Shown: positions 9,859-18,144 of the stretch, piece by piece
How positions within the stretch are numbered: position 1 is the first letter of the stretch
Layout: each line of letters starts with the position of its first letter
DNA from: UBA7916 sp036121365
GTDB taxonomy: Bacteria; Pseudomonadota; Gammaproteobacteria; Comchoanobacterales; Comchoanobacteraceae
Direction of reading: 5' to 3'
DNA: 64,000 bases
Assembly: GCA_036121365.1 (NCBI GenBank)
Contig: JAZAFR010000007.1
Location: 1-64,000, forward strand
Translations under genes and position numbers: made by a program
The notes under the pieces: generated by a model
Database searches by the model: none
Told to the model about the DNA's origin: nothing
The model's input: only the letters and a program-made list of their open reading frames with translations

Positions 9859-9887
9859 ATTTTAACGAATCGGCATATTCTTGTCAA
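9859..9887 (-). promoter_or_regulatory. Sigma70 promoter for the NagZ-like gene
   Basis: On the minus strand, TTGACA (9882-9887), 17 bp spacer, TAAAAT (9859-9864). It lies in the 59 bp gap between rsmE and the NagZ-like gene and points into the latter, so this gene need not depend on read-through from mrcA-rsmE. Confidence 0.75.
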
Positions 9888-9894
9888 TCAGATC

Positions 9895-10599
9895 CTATAC
9901 TCCTCCTAAAAAAAGTGCGCATATCGCAGCAGTTTCCATACGCAATACCGTCTTTGCAAGACATATTTTCTCACACCCTTTTGACACCAGGTACCTGATC
10001 TCATCATCACTCCATCCGCCCTCTGGTCCAATCAACCATACAGAATCACCTTTTTTTATTGCGCTTGGATCTCTTCCTTGTGGATCACATATATAACAGT
10101 TGACTCTTTCCCAAATTGACCATGGTAAACCATCCACTTCTTTGGGATCCTTGAGCTCTGGCAAACGATTTAACCCACTCTGCATGGCTGCAGAAATGAT
10201 GATTTTTTCATAACGCCTTCTGACACCCTCATTGAACTGTCCAACTGCTCCACCCTGTGTTCTCTTTGTAATTAATGGTTGTATTTGCCCCACACCTAGC
10301 TCTGTTGCCTTTTGAATGATCAAGGCCATTTTCTGCTTATTGGTCAATCCAACTACCAACGTCTGTTTAAACTGAGGCAATCGATCATCTTGATAAAAAG
10401 AAATAATGCTGACTGTCACCTTTTTTTTACTTATCTCTTCTACAGTAGCTGAGAACTCGCCCCCTCTCCCACTAAACAACTGTACAGATTGACCAACCTT
10501 TCCTCGCAATACTTTTACAAAATGATGTGAGTTTTCCTCATTCAACACACATACCCTTCCTAGATGCTCTTTATCGATGTTCGGCTCATAAAATCGCAT
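9895..10599 (-). CDS. rsmE: 16S rRNA m3U1498 methyltransferase
   Basis: Methylates N3 of U1498 in 16S rRNA. This 234 aa SPOUT-class enzyme shows the N-terminal PUA-like part (HHFVKVLRGKVGQ), QKMALIIQKATELGV, and the SAM knot signature LIGPEGGWSDDEI (about residue 190) followed by LAKTVLRMETA. Length is close to E. coli RsmE (243 aa). It starts 11 nt after mrcA ends and is probably its co-transcribed downstream partner. Confidence 0.94.
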   Translation of the reverse strand: MRFYEPNIDKEHLGRVCVLNEENSHHFVKVLRGKVGQSVQLFSGRGGEFSATVEEISKKKVTVSIISFYQDDRLPQFKQTLVVGLTNKQKMALIIQKATELGVGQIQPLITKRTQGGAVGQFNEGVRRRYEKIIISAAMQSGLNRLPELKDPKEVDGLPWSIWERVNCYICDPQGRDPSAIKKGDSVWLIGPEGGWSDDEIRYLVSKGCEKICLAKTVLRMETAAICALFLGGV

Positions 10600-10610
10600 A
10601 TGGCATCACC

Positions 10611-12974
10611 TTAAAATAAATCATCCCGCATTGAAAACTCATATTCCTCCGATGCCTCCTGCGTTTTTTCTACTATTTCATCACTGGGCAAATTGGCCTT
10701 ATTGAACATCTCTAGCATACTATTGGTTAAATCCCCTTTTACTGGTAATCCAGTATCTCTATTGATTCTTACCCGCACAATGTTGTCCGGCTCCTCTATT
10801 TGTCTTTGCTCTTTAGGCAATACCTCACCCATGAACTTAGTCCAAATGGGTAAGGCAACACGCGCACCAACCCCTTTTAGACTTTTGGCTGCTTTATCGT
10901 CATGCCCTACCCAAACAGTGGTGACTAAATCAGCATTGAATCCTGAAAACCATGCGTCAATTTGATCATTGCTTGTTCCTGTTTTTCCATAGATATCGTT
11001 TCTATTAAGACTGTTTGCCAATCGTCCTGTCCCAAACCTCACCACATCCCTCAATCCACTGGCCATAATATAGGCTGTTTCTGGCGACATAGACTGACTC
11101 CTGCTTTGTGTCTCTAGTGGCAACATGCTTTTTTCAGCCTGCCTTATGGCCTCTTCGTCCATGATGGCTTCGCCCCTGCTGTTTTCAACTCTGCTTATCC
11201 AGCTGACTGGCTCAACCACTCCATGGTTAGGAAACGCCGTGAATGCACGTGCCAATTGTAACGGTGATACCAATCCCGACCCCAATGACATCGATAAAGT
11301 TTGTGGCTGTTTTGACACGTCAATACCAAAACCTTCCAAAAATCCTCTGACCGAATCCACTCCTAAATCATTCACAATTCTCACGGAAACTAAATTTCTA
11401 GACTGTATCAATGCTTGTCTGAGTCGAATAGGACCTTTGAACACATGATCAACATTCTTTGGCCGCCATAGATCATTTTCTCCATGAATGTCTTCCATCA
11501 CAATTGGCGAATCATTGACTTTTGTGGCCATCGTATATCCTTTTTCAATGGCAGCAGCATAAAATAACGGCTTAATTGCAGACCCTGGCTGCCTGAATGC
11601 CTGTATTGCTCGATTGAAATGGCTGCGCCCAAAATGATACCCACCAACCAATGCTTCTATTTCGCCACTATGCGCGTTTAATGCCACCAACGCACCTTGT
11701 GCACGTGGAATTTGAGTGATTGATAGATGATCTTCACCCTCTTTAATATAAACTACTTCTCCCAACTTAATGCCCAATTCTTCCGCATCCATGCGCCCAG
11801 TATTGCCCCGACACCAATTAGGAGAGAGCCAACACTCATTTTCGATGCTGACATAACGACATGCTGAATCAAACAGTCTATCTACCAATAAAACCCCTCC
11901 ATTAATGTCTACCACCATTGCAGCTGAAATTTCATTGGGTACCTGCTCAAGCCACATTTTTTTTCTCCAAGCCTTCTGGTCATGATCATATAAACCCGAT
12001 AAGTTCTCCCGCTTTTGTCCGTGCCATCCCTCTTTTCTGTCATACTGGCTCAAGCCCTCTGTCAATGCCCTTGCTGCAGAAATTTGCTTGTCTGCACTGA
12101 CTGTTGTATACACTTTGATGCCTTCTTCATACACCTTAGGCCCCAGAGCCTTTACCAGTGTTTGCCGGGTCATGTCTGCTATATACCGTCCTGATGCGTA
12201 CAGCTGAGATGCCTTTTTCTCAACTTTCAACACAACTGGCTCAACCAATGCCTTTGCATAAGACTGTTGATCAATGACCCCCTTATCTAGCATTTTACCT
12301 AAAATCAGATCCCTTCTTGCAATTGCCGCTTTAGGATTGCCTATGGGATTATTTCTTGATGGAGACTTAGGCAAGCCTGCAAGCATTGCCATTTCTGCTA
12401 TACTCAGCTCGGCCAGTGTTTTATCATAGTAATTTCTTGCTGCAGCAGCTATGCCATATGCCCTATGCCCAAAATATATTTTATTAAAATACAACTCTAG
12501 AATTTCATCCTTGGAAATACTTCTTTCTATCGCCAATGCTAAAAGAATTTCATTGATTTTACGAAAATAAGTCTTTTCGCGCCCCAAGAAAAAATTCCTT
12601 GCCACTTGCATGGTAATTGTACTGGCTCCCTGCCTTTTTTCGCCTGTAGATAATAACTCCCTCAGCGCACGACCAATCCCTATGAGGTCAATACCAGGAT
12701 GAACATAGAAACGCTGATCCTCAGTCACCAAGATCGCTTGAATTAAATGATGAGGAACCTGATCGATCGTTATGGGGATACGATGAACCTTGCCGAAAGA
12801 CTCAATTAACTGACCCTCTCGTGTTAAAACCTCTAATGGTTCTTGATAACTCACATAACGCAAGTTGCTGACATTGGGCAAGCTAAAATATAAATACGCT
12901 AAAAATAATGTGATTATAATTAGCACTCTTACCAAAAAAGACCACACACAAATTAACAATTTTGACACACACAT
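10611..12974 (-). CDS. mrcA: Penicillin-binding protein 1A
   Basis: Bifunctional peptidoglycan glycosyltransferase/transpeptidase anchored by one N-terminal helix (about residues 8-29). The GT51 domain shows EDQRFYVHPGID with the catalytic Glu (about residue 87) and RQGASTITMQVARN. The transpeptidase domain has SXXK as QPGSAIKP, SXN as SRN and KTG as YGKTGTSND. At 787 aa it is a little shorter than E. coli PBP1A (850 aa). Its presence argues for a real peptidoglycan layer. It is divergent from ruvX across a 200 bp gap. Confidence 0.95.
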   Translation of the reverse strand: MCVSKLLICVWSFLVRVLIIITLFLAYLYFSLPNVSNLRYVSYQEPLEVLTREGQLIESFGKVHRIPITIDQVPHHLIQAILVTEDQRFYVHPGIDLIGIGRALRELLSTGEKRQGASTITMQVARNFFLGREKTYFRKINEILLALAIERSISKDEILELYFNKIYFGHRAYGIAAAARNYYDKTLAELSIAEMAMLAGLPKSPSRNNPIGNPKAAIARRDLILGKMLDKGVIDQQSYAKALVEPVVLKVEKKASQLYASGRYIADMTRQTLVKALGPKVYEEGIKVYTTVSADKQISAARALTEGLSQYDRKEGWHGQKRENLSGLYDHDQKAWRKKMWLEQVPNEISAAMVVDINGGVLLVDRLFDSACRYVSIENECWLSPNWCRGNTGRMDAEELGIKLGEVVYIKEGEDHLSITQIPRAQGALVALNAHSGEIEALVGGYHFGRSHFNRAIQAFRQPGSAIKPLFYAAAIEKGYTMATKVNDSPIVMEDIHGENDLWRPKNVDHVFKGPIRLRQALIQSRNLVSVRIVNDLGVDSVRGFLEGFGIDVSKQPQTLSMSLGSGLVSPLQLARAFTAFPNHGVVEPVSWISRVENSRGEAIMDEEAIRQAEKSMLPLETQSRSQSMSPETAYIMASGLRDVVRFGTGRLANSLNRNDIYGKTGTSNDQIDAWFSGFNADLVTTVWVGHDDKAAKSLKGVGARVALPIWTKFMGEVLPKEQRQIEEPDNIVRVRINRDTGLPVKGDLTNSMLEMFNKANLPSDEIVEKTQEASEEYEFSMRDDLF

Positions 12975-13174
12975 ACACCTTAACTTTCCTTTATAGTATA
13001 AGCTTCTTCACTCATTGGCGACTGTTTCTTGTAAAAAAACCTGTTTTTTTATCATCTGAGATATTCTTTATCAAAATCAAGCGCCCTCAAGGCCCTATCT
13101 TTTACTCTCTTCTCTTGACGATCATCCTTGACTATGTTAACTAATACGATCATGTTCATACTACCTATTCCCCA

Positions 13175-13588
13175 ATGACAAACTGGATTGGCTTTGATTA
13201 TGGCAAACGCTACATAGGCGTGGCTGTTGGGCATAGCTCCACAAGACAAGCTTGCGCCCTGAAAACCATAACAGCACGAAAAGGAGTTCCTGACTGGAAA
13301 TCCATTGACCTTCTTGTGTCTGACTGGAACCCACAAGGCTTTATTCTTGGCTACCCTCTAAATATGGATGGGTCTCAACAAACCCTAACGAAACACGTAT
13401 TAACATTTCAGAAAAATCTGATTCAACAATACCAAAAACCATGCTATCTGGTTGATGAGAGACTATCCTCATATCAAGCAAAATCATCCCTTCCTAAAGA
13501 TGTCAATAAAAAAGATCTCGACTCTAAATCAGCCCAAATCATTCTGCAACATTGGTTCGATGAAGACATGCCGATGCCGCCCACCTAG
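13175..13588 (+). CDS. ruvX: Putative pre-16S rRNA nuclease / Holliday junction resolvase-like
   Basis: YqgF/RuvX family RNase H-like fold, 137 aa. Visible: the first acidic strand GFDYGKRYIGVAVG (residues 6-19), GYPLNMDGS, VDERLSS and the last catalytic segment DSKSAQIIL. The family matures the 16S rRNA 5' end. It is the last gene before dnaA, 97 bp upstream of it. Confidence 0.93.
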   Translation: MTNWIGFDYGKRYIGVAVGHSSTRQACALKTITARKGVPDWKSIDLLVSDWNPQGFILGYPLNMDGSQQTLTKHVLTFQKNLIQQYQKPCYLVDERLSSYQAKSSLPKDVNKKDLDSKSAQIILQHWFDEDMPMPPT

Positions 13589-13638
13589 CAGCTCATTTGC
13601 CTTTCGTTCACCCTTTTAGCCTTTTATACTGGAAAGTT

Positions 13639-13667
13639 GGTGAAAAAAGTAATACACTTGTTTCACC
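13639..13667 (+). promoter_or_regulatory. Inverted repeat in the dnaA leader
   Basis: GGTGAAA-A-AAGT, a 5 nt AATAC loop, then ACTT-G-TTTCACC: 11 of 12 positions pair. It ends 18 nt before the dnaA ATG, just downstream of a possible -10 hexamer TATACT (13625-13630). It could be an operator for a dimeric regulator or an mRNA hairpin. It is not a DnaA box, and its TGTTTCAC arm only partly resembles a parS half-site. Confidence 0.5.
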
Positions 13668-13685
13668 TAAACCACGGTTACAGAG

Positions 13686-15056
13686 ATGTCTGACAAGATA
13701 CCCAGCATAGAGAGTTATACAACTGCTTGGCAAGAATGCCTCGAGAGCATTTCTGAAAAGCTGGGTAACAATGATGATTTCCACCAGCTCATTGCGCCAC
13801 TCCAGATGATTGAAAAACCAGATAAAATAACAATATACGCCCCAAACCAATTCATCTTTGACCGTGTTAAAGAACGCTATTTATCTGTGATTGAAAACTC
13901 GATTCGTATGCATAAGTCAGACTATGAAGGTATGCGTATTTCTTTTGCCATGGGACATCCCACTGACAAAAAACCACCCACTCCCTCTGGGCACGATTCT
14001 CCCAATGGCGCCTCTCAAACCAGCCCATCAAGTAATCCTTTCCCCCTCAACCCAAAGTTTAGCTTTGATCAGTTTATCACAGGCCGATCAAATGAATTTG
14101 CCTTTGCTGCAGCACAACAAGCCGCTGCCAACCCAGGTACAGCCTACAACCCCTTTGTTATTTTTGGCAGTACCGGGCTCGGTAAAACCCACTTGATGCA
14201 GTCTATTGGCCATGCCGTTCTAAAGAAAGACCCCTCTAAGAAAATTTTATACCTGCATGCTGAAAAGTTCCTCTCCGAAATGATTAAGTCTCTACGCCAC
14301 GGCACCATGGATTCATTTAAGTCTATCTTGTCAGAAGCCGATGTATTGATGCTTGATGACATCCAATTCTTTGCCAACAAAGAAAGATCTCAAGAAGAAC
14401 TATTTCACCGTTTCAACGAAAAACTTGAAGACAACAAACAGGTCATTCTAACCAGTGACCGCTACCCCAAAGAGCTGGATGGATTTGAAGACCGACTTAA
14501 GTCTAGATTCACGTGGGGCCTTTGTGTTGGCGTTGACCCTCCTGAACTTGAGACCAGAGTCGCCATCTTAATTCAAAAGGCACTCCTCTTTGGTTTTGAC
14601 TTAGCTGAAGATGTTGCTTTTTTTATTGCCGATAAAATTCAAACCAATGTGAGAGAACTTGAAGGGATTCTCAAAAGACTGGTTGCACATTCTAAGTTTT
14701 CAGGTGAGCCAATCAATCTTGAATTTACAAAAAATGCATTGAAAGACTTGCTCACTATCCATACGCGTCAAGTTAGTATTGACCGAATACAACAAGCCAT
14801 TTCTCGTTATTATAAAGTGAAGACCAGCGACCTCACTGGAAAACGGAGACTTCAATCCATTACCCGCCCGAGGCAACTGGCCATGTATATTGCCAAATCA
14901 CTCACCTCTAAAAGCCTTCCTGAAATTGGTAGAGCCTTTGGTGGACGAGACCATACTACTGTGCTGCATGCTTGCAAAAAAATCTCTGTACTGCTTGAAA
15001 CTGATACCGATTTAAAGATAGACTATGAGAATCTAGTCAGCTTACTTTCTAACTAA
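13686..15056 (+). CDS. dnaA: Chromosomal replication initiator DnaA
   Basis: AAA+ initiator, 456 aa. Domain I covers residues 1-90; a proline/serine-rich linker follows (about 95-120); the ATPase has Walker A GSTGLGKTH (about 160) and Walker B VLMLDDIQF; and the C-terminal DnaA-box-binding domain ends with GGRDHTTVLHA. The order dnaA-dnaN-recF is the usual one, but the proposed oriC is 40 kb away and rpmH is not adjacent. The gene would be transcribed against the fork from that origin. Confidence 0.98.
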   Translation: MSDKIPSIESYTTAWQECLESISEKLGNNDDFHQLIAPLQMIEKPDKITIYAPNQFIFDRVKERYLSVIENSIRMHKSDYEGMRISFAMGHPTDKKPPTPSGHDSPNGASQTSPSSNPFPLNPKFSFDQFITGRSNEFAFAAAQQAAANPGTAYNPFVIFGSTGLGKTHLMQSIGHAVLKKDPSKKILYLHAEKFLSEMIKSLRHGTMDSFKSILSEADVLMLDDIQFFANKERSQEELFHRFNEKLEDNKQVILTSDRYPKELDGFEDRLKSRFTWGLCVGVDPPELETRVAILIQKALLFGFDLAEDVAFFIADKIQTNVRELEGILKRLVAHSKFSGEPINLEFTKNALKDLLTIHTRQVSIDRIQQAISRYYKVKTSDLTGKRRLQSITRPRQLAMYIAKSLTSKSLPEIGRAFGGRDHTTVLHACKKISVLLETDTDLKIDYENLVSLLSN

Positions 15057-15069
15057 GATAGGGATTCAT

Positions 15070-16281
15070 ATGAATACAAATATTGAAAATGTAAAAACTC
15101 AAGAAGAACCCAGCCCTCTGCAAGAATCTTCTCTAGAAGTCTCCTTTTCTGTTTCCAATCAGGCACTACACAAAGCTTTAAAAATTCTAAGCGGGGTCGT
15201 CGATCATTCACAAGTTATACAAATTCTTGGCTATATTAAGTGCGACCTACAAGGCGATCAACTCTCTCTCATTGCAAGCAACTCTGAAATTGAAATCCAC
15301 GTTTCTGTCTCTGTTACTGAAAATAGCAGTGACTCTTTGTGCTCATTCACCTTGCCATGCCGCAAGCTATTTGACATTACCAGGACGCTAGAAGAGGCAG
15401 AGTTAAAGATTAAATGTCAAACCTCGTGGATAGACATTGCTGTTGGAAAAACCCGATTCAAATTGGCATCTCTCCCTGCCAACAACTTTCCTCAACTGAC
15501 ACAGTTCACCCCTAAAAAAAACCTACAGATCTCTCAGAATGAACTGTTATGGTTACTTAATCGAACCAGCTTTGCCATGGCCAGTCAGGATGTTCGTTTT
15601 TTCCTCAACGGCATGCGTATTGGCCTGACTGAGGAGTCTTTACAGGCAGTTGCAACTGACGGACACAGACTGTCTCTGAACGGCTTGGATCAGAACGCCT
15701 TCTCTCAAAAAGCTGTAGAACAAACGAATGAAGACATTTCAGATTCAATTGATTTTATTGTACCTAGAAAAACCATACAGGAGCTGAGAAAGCACCTCAA
15801 TGAAACTGATGAAACAGTTGAAATCTCTATTGGCAACCAATACATCTCTGTTATCAGTGAAGATATCTCGATTTACTCCAACTTAATTGATGGACAATAC
15901 CCAAAATATCAAAAACTCATCCCAAAAAACTTCAATCATCAAGTCACAGTATCAGTGGCCGCGTTACGCCAGTCTATTTCCAAAATGTCCATACTCGCAA
16001 ATGAAAAATTTCATGGCGCTCGCTTTCTTTTTGAGGCTGACAAGCTGACTATTTCAACACACAATGTCAACCATGAACAAGCTGTTGATGAACTGCCCAT
16101 CTCTCTTGAAGGGGAGTCGGTCAATGTCGGATTCAACCTAATGTACCTAGTTGATATTTTAAACATCATCACCTCAGATATGATACAAATTAATATTGTG
16201 GATGCAAAAAACAGTGTATCTTTTGAAGAAGTCGGTGGAGAAAAAGACAGTTTATTCATTGTCATGCCATTGAGCATCTAA
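15070..16281 (+). CDS. dnaN: DNA polymerase III beta sliding clamp
   Basis: Processivity clamp of Pol III. The three repeated clamp domains are readable. Landmarks include CDLQGDQLSLIASNSEIEI, the second-domain AVATDGHRLSL and the C-terminal FIVMPLSI, which matches the conserved VMPMRL end. The 403 aa include about 25 extra N-terminal residues rich in E and S compared with the E. coli clamp (366 aa). It lies 13 nt downstream of dnaA. Confidence 0.96.
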   Translation: MNTNIENVKTQEEPSPLQESSLEVSFSVSNQALHKALKILSGVVDHSQVIQILGYIKCDLQGDQLSLIASNSEIEIHVSVSVTENSSDSLCSFTLPCRKLFDITRTLEEAELKIKCQTSWIDIAVGKTRFKLASLPANNFPQLTQFTPKKNLQISQNELLWLLNRTSFAMASQDVRFFLNGMRIGLTEESLQAVATDGHRLSLNGLDQNAFSQKAVEQTNEDISDSIDFIVPRKTIQELRKHLNETDETVEISIGNQYISVISEDISIYSNLIDGQYPKYQKLIPKNFNHQVTVSVAALRQSISKMSILANEKFHGARFLFEADKLTISTHNVNHEQAVDELPISLEGESVNVGFNLMYLVDILNIITSDMIQINIVDAKNSVSFEEVGGEKDSLFIVMPLSI

Positions 16282-16299
16282 CGGCTTAATAAAAACATT

Positions 16300-17421
16300 A
16301 TGGTCGTTGAACAGATTCTTCTTAAACAGTTTAGACACTTTAGCCACGCTCTTTTTTCTTTTTCTCATAACTCCAACCTAATTGTTGGTCAAAACGGCTC
16401 AGGAAAAACCTCTGTTCTTGAAAGCATTTACTACCTAGCATACTCCAAATCTTTTCGTTCAAACGTCAATCGTCATATCATAGCCTACCACCAAGAACAC
16501 TTCCAAGTAGACGCAAAAATACAATACAACCTTCACCCCATGACACTACACACTGTTTACAGTAACCACAAATCCCTGAATACCCTCCTTCTCAACCAAG
16601 ATAAGAATGTCAAACAATCTGAGATTGCTAAAATGCTCCCAGTCGTCTTTATTGACACCAGCACACATAGAGAGTTTGCTAGCAGCCCAAGCAATAGAAG
16701 AGACTTTCTTAACTGGTGCTGCTTTTATACTGATGCAGACTACCATAGCAATCTCAGCAAATACAAAAGAGCGCTGCAACAAAGAAACCATCTCCTCAAA
16801 CAAAAAAATGGACAATCATCCTCTTTGCTGTCCACCTGGACAGAGCCCCTAATTTTTTACGCAAAAAAAATCCATACTTCCCGAGAGATCATGATCGAAC
16901 AACTCAATGACCACATGTCCAAAATATGGCCATATTTTTTCTCTGGCCCCTGTGCGCTTATTGATTATCAACAAGGCTGGAAAAAAGGCATTGAATATGC
17001 TGATTGCCTTGCCCAATCTCTTCATCAAGATAACTTATATGGCTATACTCAGGTTGGTCCTCATCGTGCTGATTTGAACTGCCTAACCCATCAAAAGCAT
17101 CCACTTTTCCAAAGCCTATCTCAAGGGCAACAAAAACTTTTTGCTTATATTATGAAGTTCATTCAACTCCACCTGATTACCAAATTAAATCAACAACGTG
17201 GTATATTACTAATCGATGACCTTCCTGCTGAATTGGATGCTGCCAATCAAACCAAAATTATTGAATTCATAAAGACCATTGATTGCCAAAAATTCCTCAC
17301 CGCTCTGGACCCAAGTCACTTTCGATCTGCCTACACTGACCATGCCATCTTTGTTGATCAAATTTCACCGAACTCTGACCCATATAATCCATGTAAAATT
17401 CACGCCTCTCCAATCCTTTAA
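16300..17421 (+). CDS. recF: Recombination mediator RecF
   Basis: SMC-like ATPase that helps load RecA at gaps, 373 aa. Walker A is GQNGSGKTS (about residue 30), followed by the RecF-typical ESIYYLAYSKSFR. GPHRADL, LSQGQQKLFAY (ABC signature) and LLIDDLPAELD (Walker B) are also present. It is 18 nt downstream of dnaN and probably in the same operon. About 150 bp after its stop separate it from the convergent dps gene. Confidence 0.95.
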   Translation: MVVEQILLKQFRHFSHALFSFSHNSNLIVGQNGSGKTSVLESIYYLAYSKSFRSNVNRHIIAYHQEHFQVDAKIQYNLHPMTLHTVYSNHKSLNTLLLNQDKNVKQSEIAKMLPVVFIDTSTHREFASSPSNRRDFLNWCCFYTDADYHSNLSKYKRALQQRNHLLKQKNGQSSSLLSTWTEPLIFYAKKIHTSREIMIEQLNDHMSKIWPYFFSGPCALIDYQQGWKKGIEYADCLAQSLHQDNLYGYTQVGPHRADLNCLTHQKHPLFQSLSQGQQKLFAYIMKFIQLHLITKLNQQRGILLIDDLPAELDAANQTKIIEFIKTIDCQKFLTALDPSHFRSAYTDHAIFVDQISPNSDPYNPCKIHASPIL

Positions 17422-17570
17422 ACCGTTGCTGTCTAAGCCAATCTGTGCCTGCACTTTTCAAAAACTCTTGTGCGATTCAATCTAGATTAGAACCTGTCAC
17501 AATGCCTGGCGCTCGGGACATGCTTGAAATGCCGTTTTTACTGGTAATATTTCTGTCGTGTTTTTTATAC

Positions 17571-18023
17571 CTAATCAACACCACTGATGGTTGCACTCAA
17601 CATCCAAATGTGTTCTTCGTGCTTTAGGATTCTATCATTGATAAAATCTGCAGTGGCTGTGTCTTTTTCCTTTTCTGCCTGCTCATACGTCAACTTTAAA
17701 TGTTCACAGAGCTTCTTGTTTGCATCTATGAGGTGCTGACACATCGAATCGCCATTTAACATTGTATCATCTAGCTCTTCAATTAGAGACAAAGACGAAT
17801 ATGCTTTCATGCCGCTGGTGGCATGATACCCTTTGGCACGAATTCTTTCTGCTATTTGATCAATCGCACTGAACATGTCTTCATACTGAGATTCTGTCAT
17901 TTTGTGAATGCCATAAAAATTACTACCCACTATATTCCAGTGTACGCTTTGCGTTTGCATGAGTACAGTGTACGTGTTCGCGAGTATCACATTCAATTGC
18001 TCCGTTAACGTCATATCTGTCAT
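17571..18023 (-). CDS. dps: Dps-family ferritin-like protein
   Basis: 150 aa four-helix ferritin-like protein that oxidises and stores iron and may protect DNA. Ferroxidase-site residues are visible: SVHWNIVG (His), FYGIHKMTESQYEDMFSAIDQIAERI (Asp/Glu), then DFINDRILKHEEHIWML near the C-terminus. There is no long lysine-rich tail, so DNA binding cannot be assumed. It is inserted on the opposite strand between recF and gyrB. Confidence 0.9.
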   Translation of the reverse strand: MTDMTLTEQLNVILANTYTVLMQTQSVHWNIVGSNFYGIHKMTESQYEDMFSAIDQIAERIRAKGYHATSGMKAYSSLSLIEELDDTMLNGDSMCQHLIDANKKLCEHLKLTYEQAEKEKDTATADFINDRILKHEEHIWMLSATISGVD

Positions 18024-18088
18024 TTATCTTTTCCCTATTTAATGAATTCTTCACATTCTATGTTGTTTATATTTTTAGTTCAAGCTTT

Positions 18089-18117
18089 TTGTATTTTCAC
18101 TCGGTTTATGATATAAT
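18089..18117 (+). promoter_or_regulatory. gyrB promoter with extended -10
   Basis: TTGTAT (18089-18094), 17 bp, TATAAT (18112-18117), with TG one base before the -10 (TGATATAAT). The weak -35 is typical when an extended -10 is used. The predicted start is about 20 nt before the gyrB ATG. Confidence 0.65.
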
Positions 18118-18144
18118 TTATATAGTAATTAACAGGTTTACAAG

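Noticed and set aside
14506..14519. GATTCACGTG followed by GGGC inside dnaA, resembling parS
   Set aside because: Three mismatches in the right arm, and it encodes the conserved DnaA segment SRFTWG, so the match is forced by protein sequence.
17445..17627. 60 aa frame between recF and dps
   Set aside because: It overlaps dps antisense and has no SD.
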